Positions 1 to 10,171 of a stretch of 64,000 bases of DNA are shown here, one piece after another. The notes under the pieces were generated by a model, which searched no databases, was not told where the DNA came from, and worked only from the letters and a program-made list of their open reading frames with translations. Numbering within the stretch: the first letter of the stretch is position 1; every line of letters starts with the position of its first letter. The stretch is from contig NC_134703.1 of assembly GCF_043290135.1 (NCBI RefSeq), positions 110,384,005-110,448,004 on the forward strand, read 5' to 3'. Position numbers and translations under genes: made by a program. The stretch comes from Rhipicephalus microplus. Lineage: Eukaryota; Arthropoda; Arachnida; Ixodida; Ixodidae.

Positions 1-429
1 CCTTCACGTGAGTTCTGTAGTATTAAAATGTTTTTGGTAGACTGTGTCATTCATCACGCTATATATAACACCGCATTCAAAATGCTTTTAAAGAATGCAG
101 ACCCCTTGAGAATGTAGGTTTGTAAAGAAACTCTAGAAGTCACTATCTGTAACGATCTGTTCTGGAATGCTCGTATTTATAATATCATATTACGAGCAAA
201 CCAAATGCTAAGTTTCCTTAGGCATATTCTTCGCAAGTCATGACGAAAAGTAAAATTACTGGACCATCAGTCTGTCGTGGCACCAGCATGGGATATGTAT
301 TAAATCTGCTACCTTGAACTCAGACCAGCCATATCTTATTAATTCTCTAAATCTCTTGACAATAGCAGCTACTAAATTCATTTTCTCAAAATACTCATAC
401 AATATCGGCATTTCATAACCAAATGGCGA
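1..429. other. No feature seen; possible start of relic LTR
   Basis: AT-rich sequence with no supportable reading frame. It may hold the 5' end of the LTR described next, but that edge cannot be placed because similarity to the downstream LTR fades above about position 430. Confidence 0.4.
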
Positions 430-739
430 ATCTGGTTTAGTTCAGCTCTGTCATCCTCGACGTACTAGTCGCCTTACGCACCATCCGTCGCTTATCTATC
501 AGCTAGCACCTAAGTCTGGCGCATCTGCTCCTATCGATAATCTGTTATCGCGCATGTACCTTGATGTGCATTACCACCCTCTTCGTTCGCGGCGTGCCAT
601 CATAATCGACTACGCACCACGCCATGGGTCATTCTTTTGTACACCTTCTTACGGCAAGTATGCCGCGTCAAAACTTACGTTCTACTTTCTCATGGCGTCA
701 TCTTCCCCGGCTTTGAGCCCGTCTCGGTCAAACGTAACA
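430..739 (+). repeat. Diverged 5' LTR of relic element
   Basis: Best matched at 480-739 with 6230-6459. Shared blocks include a motif close to CGCTTATC, the stretch around CACGCC, and the end block reading GAGCCCGTCTCGG then GTAACA. A primer-binding-site candidate beginning TGGCACCGGTGGG starts at 745, five bases inside the LTR end. The start is uncertain. Confidence 0.6.
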
Positions 740-759
740 ACTGATGGCACCGGTGGGTT

Positions 760-1800
760 GGCGGACCTCAGGAGCTCTGTGGCAGCAATATGTGAGGCTA
801 TGGCTTTGCAGTCTAGTACGCCGAGTGTTATAATTTCCAGTCAGGGAAATAGGCAAGGCGCCTGAAGAGGACTTTTGCCACACTCACGGGTGTGAACATA
901 GATTTGAGTAGATTGCTAAAAGTAGATTTGCTGGCCGTAGCAGATGAGCTTGGTTTAGAAGTTAGCAAAGCTATTCGGAAACCCCAAACTGTGGGAAAAT
1001 TGAAGCCTGTTGGGTGAATGCTGACGAAATCGCTGAAGCAGTTGATGGAGTTCTAAGGAAACGCAAAGTGAGAAAAAGAGAGGAGAAACTAAAACAGTAC
1101 AAATTAGAGCAGCTAAAGAGGACTCTGGCCACTGAGGCAGAGCGGAGACCCGTCAGTTATGACAAGAGAGGTTTTATTCAGCCCTTTGTTATTGGTAGTG
1201 AATTGGGGCTCTTTTTGACACACTTTGAGCACACTTGCGTAAGAATGGTCTTCGAGCTGACGTCTGGCCTCAAAGACTTCTCAGTTTGTTGACGGCAGAA
1301 TCAGCACAAATTCTGGTGACGTTAAATGCAGAAGAAGCGGAATGTTACGAAAACGAAAAAAGGGCTTTGTTAGCGAAGTACCAGTTGTCACCTGAGGCTT
1401 TCCGGCTGAAGTTTCAGAAATCAGTTAGGATGCTGAACGAAAGCTACTCAGAGTTCACGTACAGGCCAGCAAGCTTCCCAGAATATTGGCTAAAAGCGCT
1501 GACACTTTCGATGACAAAGCCAAAATGTTTGAGGAGTTCTGCCTAGAACAATTTTGTTCGACACTTCCTCAAAAATTGAGAGTGGATTTTGGATAAGCCA
1601 GATGTAAAGAAGGCTCGCAAACAGCAGAATATGCAGATGACAACTGCGCGAAACACCGTTCTTTTAACGCAGAAAGAAGCACCCAAGGTCCACGGGGCTC
1701 TGACTCTATCAAAAGAAACCTAGAAAGTTGGAGAAAAATAATTCCACAAAGCAGGAATCTTTGGATTCACATGTAAATAAATATTTTGAGCTGCGGAAGC
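760..1800 (+). pseudogene. gag remnant, SCAN-like type
   Basis: Broken Gag (capsid) region. A block near 905-1000 translates to a recognisable Gag N-terminal motif with LLAVADELGLEVSKAI. Charged, probably coiled-coil sequence follows (1030-1150), then capsid-type sequence in two frames at 1190-1290 and 1250-1545 (motifs GLFLTHFEHTC, WPQRLLSLL, YQLSPEAFRLKFQ). This layout resembles the Gag proteins of Gmr1-like elements from which the vertebrate SCAN domain is thought to derive. At least three frame changes or stops separate the pieces, so no protein can be made. No zinc knuckle was found in the decayed tail. Confidence 0.6.
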
Positions 1801-1829
1801 CTATCGTATGCTTTTAGGTCCAGAAACCA

Positions 1830-2025
1830 GGACAAGTAGCCGTGGGTGCCGCGCTCCAAAACTATCACCCATACAGTTCGTTATGGCGCAGGGCGAAGAT
1901 TTGCTGCAGCCTTACCTACACGACATGGAAGTTACCGGCCGAAAATGTAAAGTCTTGGGTGACACAGGTGCGACGTGTGACGTGGTGCATTCTTCTCTAC
2001 TAAATTTTGATTTCTTGGGTGAATA
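1830..2025 (+). pseudogene. Aspartic protease remnant
   Basis: A short open stretch contains DTGATCDVVHSSLL with the catalytic DTG at 1961-1969, preceded by sequence like the first beta strands of retropepsins. In the live element this protease would cut the Gag-Pol polyprotein. The frame ends at 2026, before the rest of the fold, and following sequence to about 2590 is degraded. It sits between gag and the integrase zinc-finger block, as in the intact Gmr1-like element further on. Confidence 0.6.
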
Positions 2026-2728
2026 AGAAGTGTGCTTAAGGCAAGCATTAGAAGTAGGCAATCTAAGCTTACCAGTAGGAAAAGTAAATTGAAAGGGGCG
2101 TTTGGTGAAATTAAAACCGAAGCAGCAGTCTCATATCTATAGCGTACTGTCACAGTGCCCATATCTGCTATTGAAGGGAACGGCAAAAGAGTTGCGGAAT
2201 GCAGGCGTCAAACTCAATATGAACCCGGAAATGGTTGTCACGAGGTTGATGGCGAAAATGTCTCCTCACCAAGAGCCTTCGTCACGCGATGTCAATGCTC
2301 AGAATCAAAAATGCAGTTAATCAGATAATAGCAAATCGAAGCTCAGACGCGCATGAATCTGCGCACGAGGAAGGCGAACAAGCATCGTTTTTCATTCCTC
2401 CCACGAGCTGTGATTTTCAGATGTTATCTTCCGTCGAGAAAATGACGTTGATCGAGGATTGAGAAATCGATTTAACCTTGAACAAATGCCGCTAAAGTGT
2501 TCAAAAGCAAGTTGCAGGCAGTGGTTTGTTTGTTTGAAAAAAAAAGGCATTTTATACTCAAAGTTTCGTGGCAAGAAAGGCGCGAGCACTGACCAAATCG
2601 TGGTCCCGCTGAAGTACGCGAAAATATATTAGAACTTTGTCATCGGGCAGGCTGGTCAGGTCATCTAGGAATCACCAAGACAAAAGCGAGACTGCTGAGT
2701 GGATATTACTGGCCGGGCTGTTTTAAAG

Positions 2729-2964
2729 ACGTGGAGCTGATTGATTGATTTGTGGGGTTTAACGTTCTAAAACCACGATATGATTATGAGAGACGCCGTA
2801 GTGGAGGGCACCGGAAATTTCAACCACTTGGGGTTCTTTACCGTGCACCCAAATCTGAGAACACGAGCCCACAACAATTCCGCCTTCATCGAAAATGCAG
2901 CCGCCGTAGCCGGGATTCAGTGCCACAACCTGCGGGGCAAAAAAAAAAAAAAAAAACGTGGAGC
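2729..2964 (-). mobile_element. Ruka-type SINE, antisense, with poly(A)
   Basis: A SINE body in reverse orientation: its 3' end (reverse complement of CAATCAATCA) begins at 2738 and its tRNA-like 5' part is cut at about 2938. A 9-bp target duplication, ACGTGGAGC, lies at 2729-2737 and 2956-2964. A run of about 17 A lies at the SINE's 5' side, so the A tail is on the antisense strand. The insertion interrupts the integrase zinc finger of the relic element. Confidence 0.8.
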
Positions 2965-3498
2965 ACTTAGTTCCATGTTGTGATGTTTTGTCAGCGAACT
3001 GGCAGACCACACGAGAAACACAATGCCCTTCTTTTGATCTTTTCCCGCATAGGTTGTCCGAGCTAAATACAGTTCGATCTAGGCAGTGTTTTCACAAGAC
3101 AGTTAACAACCACCTTTTTTAACAGGTGCGGTATCAAGATACACCACAGCTCTTTTCAGCATCCGCAAAGCAATGATATAGAGAGTTCATTCTGTAATGA
3201 CGCGCTGATATTGCGGCCTTTGTGTTACGAGCAAAAAAATAACAATGGGACACTGCATTACCAGCTATGCTTGTTGCATTACCTTCGGTAACACACGAAT
3301 CAACAGGTTTTAGTCCAGCGGAGCTTGTCTACTGAAGGGCGCTGCGCTCCCCGCTTAGGCTAGTTTGTGGAAACTGGGAAGACAAGGGTAGCGATCTAAC
3401 TGTCGTATAGTACGTTTGCAACCTACTGCAGCGCTTGTACGACCCACAGGCTCTGGTAAAGCGCAGACAAAATCAAGAGCGTTACGATAAAAACAGCA

Positions 3499-3686
3499 TT
3501 GATTTGATTGATATGTGGAGTTTAACGTCCCGAAACCACCATTTGATTATGAGAGACGCCGTTGTGGAGGGCTCCGGAAATTTCGATCACCTGGGGTTCT
3601 TTAACGTGCACCCAAATCTGAGCAAACGGGGCTACAACATTTCCGCCTCCATCGGAAATACAGCCGCCACAGCCGGGATGCGAACC
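3499..3686 (-). mobile_element. Ruka SINE, 5'-truncated, first of tandem pair
   Basis: Reverse-oriented SINE running from its 3' tail at the left to just inside the B-box region (GGGATGCGAACC) at the right. It is flanked by GATAAAAACAGCA at 3486-3498 and 3687-3699. The tRNA-like A box is missing. Confidence 0.85.
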
Positions 3687-3700
3687 GATAAAAACAGCAA

Positions 3701-3939
3701 TTGATTGATATGTGGGGTTTAACGTCCCAAAACCACTATATGATTATGAGAGACGCCGTAGTGGAGGGCTCCGAAAATTTAGACCACCTGGGGTTCTTTA
3801 ACGTGCACCCAAATCTGAGCACACGGGCCTACAACATTTCCGCCTCCATCGGAAATGCAGCCGCCGCCGCCGGGATTCGAACCCGCACCCTGCGGGTCAG
3901 CAGCCGAGTACCTTAGCCACTAGACCACCGCGGCGGGGC
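3701..3939 (-). mobile_element. Ruka SINE, near full length, second of tandem pair
   Basis: Reverse-oriented SINE with its 3' tail (ATTGATTGATATG read on plus) at the left and a complete tRNA-like head at the right. On the minus strand the head has an A box close to TAGTGGCTAAGG and a B box close to GGGTTCGAATCC. It is flanked by the same duplication as its neighbour: copies at 3687-3700 and 3940-3952. Confidence 0.9.
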
Positions 3940-4429
3940 ATAAAAACAGCAAAGTGCGCCAGTTTAACGTGGAGAAAATGGTGATCATGTTGCATACATC
4001 TAAAGCTAACAAGTTGGAGGTACACTGGGAAGGCCCCGGGACACTACAATAGAAACTCTCCGACACAACCTTCGTAGTTAAACTGACAGGTCATAGAAAA
4101 GCAGTAGCTATCTAGCACAGCAACCTTATGAAGCTCTACGTAGAGAGAGTGCAACTTGTGAATTTATTATTGAATCAACCCGAAGAAGTTGCAGCTGAAC
4201 TTCCTGATATTCCCTTTGGCATGACTTCTTTTTCTGTAGATAAAATCGTTAATTTGATAGCAGATAGGGCTGCTCTGAGTGAGTCAGCTGGCCGATTTCA
4301 GAGATTTGATAACCGAGCACACACAAGCATTTTCAAAACTTGGCGGTCGGACCACTTCACGACTCAAGATATATAGCTTATAGCTACAGCTCACCAACCA
4401 ACGTTACACAGATGAAGGTGACGTAAAGC

Positions 4430-5070
4430 TTGCAGATGCTCGCCACGCCACAAAAGGTTGATGAGAGAAGAAGTCGATCAGATGCTGGCGCTTAAAGTGG
4501 CTGAACAAGGTGAAGGGGCCTTCATGTCGCCAATGAATATTGTACAAACTAACGGTAAACAACCGCGGCCGTCTATAGATTGCCGTAAACTTAGCTCCTT
4601 AACTGTACTAGAGTGTATTCCTTACCACACATAGAAGACGGACTTGAAAAGGTGAGCAAAGTGAAGTTCATCTCTACGCTCCATTTAGTGCGAGGGTACT
4701 GGCAAGTTCCGCTAACAGAAGGAGTGAGTGAATTGGCGGCTTTCGTCACTCCTTTCGGCACCTTCCGGCCTTTGGTTCTCCCATTCGACCTTAAAAATGC
4801 CCCCTTCGCCTTTTCGAGACTTTTGGGTCAGGTGCTAGCCGGTGCAGAGGCGTTCGCTCTACCGTATCTGGACGACATTGCAGTATTCTCGACTACTTGG
4901 CCAGAGCACGTGAACCATCTGCGAGAGGTTCTAAGTAGGCTTGGCGAGGCTGGCTCAAATTTAAATAAAAGCCCAGAAGTGCAATTTAGGGCACTCAAAA
5001 GTCAACTATACCTAGGTCACAGTTTGGGTCAAGGGTATCAACGCCCACATAATTTAAAAATTGCGCCAAT
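4430..5070 (+). pseudogene. Reverse transcriptase remnant
   Basis: Ty3/gypsy-type RT in at least two frames. The fingers region reads near FMSPMNIVQTNGKQPRPSID at 4520-4580. The longest open piece (4613-5074) holds GYWQVPL, FGTFRPLVLPF and the active-site YLDD at about 4863-4874. RT would copy the element RNA into DNA. It lies downstream of the integrase remnant and directly upstream of the RNase H remnant. Frameshifts near 4610 and 5070 and loss of the thumb show it is dead. Confidence 0.75.
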
Positions 5071-5149
5071 CTAAACCTTCTCTCAGCCACAAACAAAAAC
5101 AGAGCTCCATACTTTCTTGTGTATGGTAGGCTACTACTAACACTATATC

Positions 5150-5716
5150 AAGTGTTTCTTTGAGGTGGCCAGGCCGCTTACAGACGTGCTGGAAAAAACA
5201 CGCTCCTAATCGCGTAGAATGGGACGAAGACAAACAAGGTACGTTTAATTCTTTGAAGGTAGCTCTCACTGCCAATCCCATCCTGGCAAGCCCAGACCAC
5301 TCGAAGCCGTTTCTTGTGCCGTGTGACACAAGCCAAAAAGGACACAAGCCAAAAGCCTTGAGTCGGGAAGGTGAGCACGGTCATGAGCATCCCATTTTGT
5401 ACGTAAGCCGAAAAATCTCTGCTCGCGAACAAGCTTACAACACCATAGGAAAAGAATGCGCGTGTCTCGCTTGGGCTCTAGAAAAACATTCCTGTAATTT
5501 GGCTTGTTCCGAATTCATTTTCACCACGGATCATCGCCCTCTGACGTGGCTTCAACAGATGTCTAACAAAAACGGCAGGTTCTTACGTTGGAGCCTCAGT
5601 TTGCAAGCGTGCTCGTTTACGGTTAAACGTAAAGGATCGCTGCATGCAAATGCAGATGGTCTGAGCAGGGCTTTCTCTCTCTCTGCGCCTGTCGGCGTAG
5701 TGGCACTAAAGCCTTG
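5150..5716 (+). pseudogene. RNase H remnant, end of pol
   Basis: An open stretch of 185 codons carries the RT-RNase H connection (WDEDKQGTFNSLKVAL) and RNase H motifs: a decayed first motif around VPCDTSQKG, then YVSRKISAREQAYNTIGKEC with the conserved glutamate, TDHRPLTWLQQM, and the terminal NADGLSRAF. In the live element it degrades the RNA strand of the hybrid. It ends pol, so nothing integrase-like follows before the 3' LTR. Confidence 0.75.
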
Positions 5717-6180
5717 ATTGAGAATCGATAAGTAACTGTAACTGTCGCAGGTCCTCGCGAGTCAATTTTGTTTCCGATTGGACAGTTTCCGAAACACTCT
5801 GCGTATGGAGAGTATGGCCTGGCAGAGCTAGGCAGTTTGTGGTGTTCGTGTGGGTGCTTGCTGTTTCGCCTGTGACAGGACACTGGCCCGGCACTCTTGA
5901 AATCGGCGGTGACTGCAGTTTTCTGCCACGACCCTAAGGGAAGCACCCTTTGACTTGGCCACCGACCACTGCGTTATTTGACCTTGGAGGGTCAGAGGCC
6001 ACATCACCGGATTCTTCAAGACGTGGGTCGCCGAGTATTTTGACGTCTGTGTGCACCTCGAAACTACCCATCAGAAGCGCAGCCAGCTGAACAAGTTATA
6101 ATCCCCAAAAGTGCCACTACGTCAAAAACTTCGGTGAACTTTCCAAAAAAACACAATTAACCAGTTCGTGTGCAAACGTT
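5717..6180 (+). other. 3' untranslated part of relic element
   Basis: Sequence between the RNase H end and the 3' LTR. No coding match and no clear polypurine tract were seen. Short open frames on the minus strand look like chance. Confidence 0.4.
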
Positions 6181-6459
6181 TCTTTCCTTCTTGATGCTCT
6201 TCCGTGGGGAGAGGATATTGCGTTACACCCCTCTCGTCGCTTATCAGCCAAGTCTCTCTCATCTGCTCCGGACGATAAACTGTTATCACGCATGTGCCTT
6301 AATGTGCGTTCCCGCCTTCTTCGTTTATGGCGTGCCTTTATAATAGACAACGCACCACGCCGGGGGTAATTCTTTTGCATGCCGAAATAAAAATTGCGTT
6401 CTTCCTTCACATGGCGTCTTCCTCTCCCGTCTTGGAGCCCGTCTCGGCTAAGTGTAACA
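6181..6459 (+). repeat. Diverged 3' LTR of relic element
   Basis: Matches the upstream copy through 6230-6459, with many substitutions and small indels, and ends in GTGTAACA at 6459. The start is not defined. The divergence implies an old insertion. Confidence 0.6.
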
Positions 6460-8700
6460 GTTTTGTGCTCTTTTACAGTTTTATCTACAGCAATCTTAAT
6501 GGAGCACCGTACATCGCATCCACAACACGCCATTTTCACAGCACCTGCCAACCTCAGCAGGTCACATGCCCACGTGACCGAGCTACTCACTTCACTGCCT
6601 CGCTCATTCCACGAAGTACCAAAGACTGCGGCAGCCTTCCAGCTGACATTTCCGCATTTACCTGACCGTCCTTGTTTCAAAAGCGTGTAATTATTCTATA
6701 CGAAATCAAGTAATTTTTAAACGATGGGAACTCTTCTAAATTCATTCCTTAGCAATGTTTGTCTCAACAGAACACTAAAGTGAATGAACTCAACTGAACT
6801 CAAACGAACTGAACTCTCTCACACGTGAAAACACTCGAGAGTTTCACTGTTGCCCCTCTTTAAAAAACGCGCCCAACTCCCTGCAGAACTTTTCCTATAA
6901 CAACGGCTTGCAAACAGCATAGGTTTTAACCTTTCAGCTCATTTATAAGCGCTAGTGAGTTGTCTTCATTATAACCAATTCTAAACGGCTTGTATTTTTA
7001 AGATATAAAAACTAAGGCTTAATTACGTCCTAGCGCTGTGGATTATATCGTTGAATAAACGGTGAAGAAGATTTTGCACAGCTCGTTCGTACATGCCTAT
7101 TGGAACTTAGTAGAATGACAAGCCAATGCGAAGCTTTCGCATGTGTAGTACTGGGAACCATTGCTGCAGTGGACGGGGCTGTTAAATGAGCAATAAATAT
7201 TACATCCAACCACACGATTTATGATCGCGCGATGTTTTGGTCATTAGCTTTCTTACTATACGTTTTTTTTTCATATTTAAAGTACACGTATCTATACAGA
7301 GCCCAAAAAGGTGCGCTGCCTCATCAGTTTTCGGATAAATATAGCAAAGGTAATTTGCTAGCCGCGGGCGGATAGAGAGGTGCACTGCAATTAAGAAAAC
7401 CGGGGCTCTCAGTGGATTGCGATCGAAGGCCATGAGGAAGACGCCAGATGCGTTCGCAATTAGTAAGATCGACTCGAGTTCGGGAAACATAAGCTTCCGA
7501 AAGTAAGTTCCTCGGCAACAGAAATAGATCTCGATGCACAGGGTCTTGTTCACATGTCCCAGAGAGGAACACAAGAAGGTATAAAACGAAGACGGTGGTT
7601 TAAGAATGTGGCGTAAGAAACTCAACATTCCTCGCAATTTGGAGACCATAGGGATTTCCTAAGGGTGTAACTTTCTCCTTTCCGTGCTCTCTGCTGCATT
7701 TTGATTTCTTTGACGTATCAGCCGCCCTAGAACTCACAAATAAGTCAGTTCAACGTCGCGGAAGCTATGGCCTTGCACGTATTGAAAAACGTGATCAGAA
7801 AGATGCTCCCACTTTCCTTAAAAAAGTGCCTTTCTAAATTTTTTTCGCACGCCGAATTTAATAGAAACAGCCTACATTATGAAGGAGTATATGCAAAGGA
7901 AACTTTTTAAAGCTTTGTTTTTTTTTCTTTCGAGAAATTTCAGTGATGCTTTCCCCCATTGGCAGTAGACAGAGCTCCCATACTCGTGCTCACAATAACT
8001 ACGTGACCATTCAATGCTATTTTGCACTTTTTTACCAAGCGCTGAGTTATATGCAGGTGTCCTACTTAAAGAACATACCGTATCAAAGTGGGCACACATC
8101 ACTTGTACAAGTGCCCTCGCATCTACATCAAACTGTTGGAATGTAATGACGTTGTTTGAAAAACTACAGGTGTGAACCAAATTATAAGAAGAAAGAGTGA
8201 CAAAATTGCCAGGTTTCTGATATTACCGATATCTAATAGGGGACGCATAGAGTATAACTCGTACATACCCTTCAATTGCGTTTGCAAGATAAACGACCCT
8301 GGTAACTGCATTCACCGCTTAGTACATTAGCTTTGAAAAACACAGAAAACATAATTCATTTGGTGTAGTCAGATATTTCTAAGCAAAATGTTGATATTTT
8401 CCTGGGGCCGCCACCACGCTAAAGTTATGAACAGTGCCTTTCCTTGTGACACCAAAATGCAGTTTATCTGATTGCTGTTCTACTAATACGCCATAATCTA
8501 AACCCACGGCTATTTTGGTCGCGTTGGGAAACGCAACCTCTCGAAAAGAGGCAATTGGCTAAGGTCGCGTCAAGCCTAATTAATTTCTATTACTTAATCA
8601 CCAAAGCCCGCTTTTCGACGCGTTGTTTATCGACGCAACCGAGTCCATTGAGCTCTCCTGACTTTTTCGACCAAACTTATCTGATCACCCGCCCATAAAC
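6460..8700. other. No supportable feature
   Basis: AT-rich sequence with only short unconvincing open frames. The 149-codon minus frame at 7200-7649 has no recognisable motif and no clear codon-use signal. A run of GAACT-like short repeats occurs at 6785-6820. Confidence 0.5.
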
Positions 8701-9480
8701 TTTTTTAGGGGCGAAGCTTTTTATAGCGGCACCCGTTCGTCCCTCGTAGTCGTAGTAGTAGTGTGTAACTAATCTTACATTTTCACCTCCAAGGTGGTGC
8801 CGGTTGGAGATTTCATCGGTGCGTTGTTGAACAATAAATAAATTGCAGCGTGCGCGTTAACTAAAAGCCCAATTCCCCCGTCTCTCATTCCCCCGTAGCA
8901 GCCATTGGCATGTACATTGAGCACTATCTGACAAGAAAGGGTTGCTACGTTATACTCACTGGGCGTAACCTCCTTGGTTTTAGAAATGTTTAGCGAGCGT
9001 TGGGCCGCAGCGTCATGAATACAGTGAACTAGTATATACCATGAACTCGAGGTAGTTAAAGGTGAGAAGTACACACGAAGCACAAGCCGCAAGAAAGTGT
9101 GCGTGTGCCTCCTTTCGTTCAGTCCTTGGAATTTCCGCTGGATGGCGGTGCTTCTATATGAGGAATATATGATAAAAAGATGCAAAATGGGGGTACTTGG
9201 ATTGTTGGATAGGTGGACGAACGGACACACAGAGAGATGCATGGACGGACGCACGGATGTCTGCACGGACGGATGGACGCATAGACGGACGCAGGAGCGG
9301 ATGCATGGACGAAAGCAGGGACGGACGCACAGATGAACGTGCGGACGCACGAACAGACGCACGCATGGCTGGGCGGTCACACAGACGGACGCATGGACGG
9401 ACGGCAGCAAGAACGAATGGACGGACGGATGCTTCGCCCCACACTCCATCATTCACTCCGTGTATATGCTGCCATTTTTT
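8701..9480 (+). repeat. Unnamed dispersed repeat, copy 1 (GGGGCGAAGC family)
   Basis: Starts near TTTAGGGGCGAAGC, carries a conserved body and a GGAC-rich minisatellite, and ends with GCTTCGCCCC followed by a shared tail reading ATATGCTGCCATTTTTT. The start and the GCTTCGCCCC block form a short inverted repeat. Two further copies lie at 28540 and 45022. The loop segment at 8845-8895 is reversed relative to the 28540 copy, and the left arm beside it is missing. No coding function is proposed. Confidence 0.8.
9209..9433 (+). repeat. GGAC-rich minisatellite in copy 1
   Basis: Degenerate tandem array built from GGACGGACGCAT-like units. It keeps frames open on both strands and creates false serine/proline/arginine-rich open frames. 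Confidence 0.85.
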
Positions 9481-9844
9481 GTGTTTACTTATGCTTGTTG
9501 AAGTTTTCGTCATTTTATTCACTTCCGTCTCTTCTTTTATATTTTTCTCTTTTATTTCTTCCCTGTTCCCGAAACGTAAGAAGGCATTGTGCCCCCACCC
9601 CCCTTGGTGGCAGGTGCCTCCTTACTCTATCCCTACTTTCTCTGTATCCTAGGGTATCATTGTGTGCAAATATATAAATGCGACCTCCCTGGTCAGTAGT
9701 AAATCCACGTCCTCTAGATCAACAGTCCAACACAACTGCCGATAATCTACCGTAGCGGGTTTGTCTACAGTAAAGTATATCTACGTTGAAATTACAAGTC
9801 TATCACGGAGTTCCGGCTGGAGTGCCTTTATGTAGAATCAATAT
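9481..9844. other. No feature seen
   Basis: Unclassified sequence between the dispersed repeat and the gypsy element. It ends in ATAT, the target duplication of the next element. Confidence 0.5.
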
Positions 9845-10029
9845 TGTCGCGCGTGAACAAGAGGGACTTCAGGTAAAGAATACCGCGTAGTCACAGAGGC
9901 GCAGGTCAGGGACACCACAATTCAAAAAGAACCAAAAGCCTCGGCGAGAGCGCGCTAGCCCAACAACTTCTTCCTCCTTTTTCTCCTCGATGCGGGCTCG
10001 TGCTCGCCGCAGTTCATGGCCAGGTGGCA
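9845..10029 (-). repeat. 3' LTR of intact gypsy element
   Basis: 185 bp, identical by eye to 15139-15323. The adjacent polypurine tract is at 10030-10042 (AGTGGGGGAATAA on the minus strand). Confidence 0.95.
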
Positions 10030-10171
10030 TTATTCCCCCACTGAAAAAAAAAGCATCGCCCCGATGCTCGCGTGAATGGTAGTGGATAAGCGGAAGTAAA
10101 GCAGACATGCACACTGTGGGCACACTCAAGAAAAAACAACAACAAAAGAACAAGGCTGAGGCACGGTCCCA

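Larger units (their letters stand above)
2590..4100 (+). pseudogene. Integrase remnant, split by three SINEs
   Basis: The HHCC zinc-finger block is readable on both sides of the first SINE: the histidine half with GHLGITKTKARLLSG and YYWPG at 2650-2720, and the CDVCQRTGRPHEKH half, with one frameshift, at about 2970-3020. The catalytic DDE core expected next is not recognisable in 3050-3290 and seems deleted or eroded. C-terminal integrase sequence returns at 3300-3485 (STGFSPAELVY, then a basic RQNQERYDKN stretch) and continues after the tandem SINEs at 3953-4100. The order zinc finger, C-terminus, then RT shows that integrase precedes RT here. Confidence 0.6.
430..6459 (+). mobile_element. 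Relic Gmr1-like LTR retrotransposon (IN before RT)
   Basis: An old LTR retrotransposon lies between two diverged direct repeats ending in GTAACA at 739 and 6459. Remnants occur in the order gag, protease, integrase, reverse transcriptase, RNase H. Integrase upstream of RT is the Ty1/copia arrangement, but the RT and integrase sequences look Ty3/gypsy-like; this mix is the hallmark of the Gmr1-like group. Every domain has stops or frameshifts, much of the integrase core is missing, and three SINEs have landed in the integrase region. The left edge is approximate. It is clearly a different family from the intact Gmr1-like element at 36379-42514. Confidence 0.75.

Noticed and set aside
3840..3939. 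Genuine tRNA gene on the minus strand
   Set aside because: A and B boxes are present but the sequence runs straight into the Ruka SINE body and cannot complete a normal acceptor stem.
7200..7649. A 149-codon minus frame as a possible host gene
   Set aside because: No recognised domain, no splice-supported neighbour, AT-rich context; a chance frame is more likely.
8775..9677. Frames rich in RPSVRPS or DGRTDGR on both strands of the GGAC minisatellite (also at 28795-29294 and 45710-45978)
   Set aside because: The array keeps most frames open; the same happens in all three copies of a non-coding repeat.
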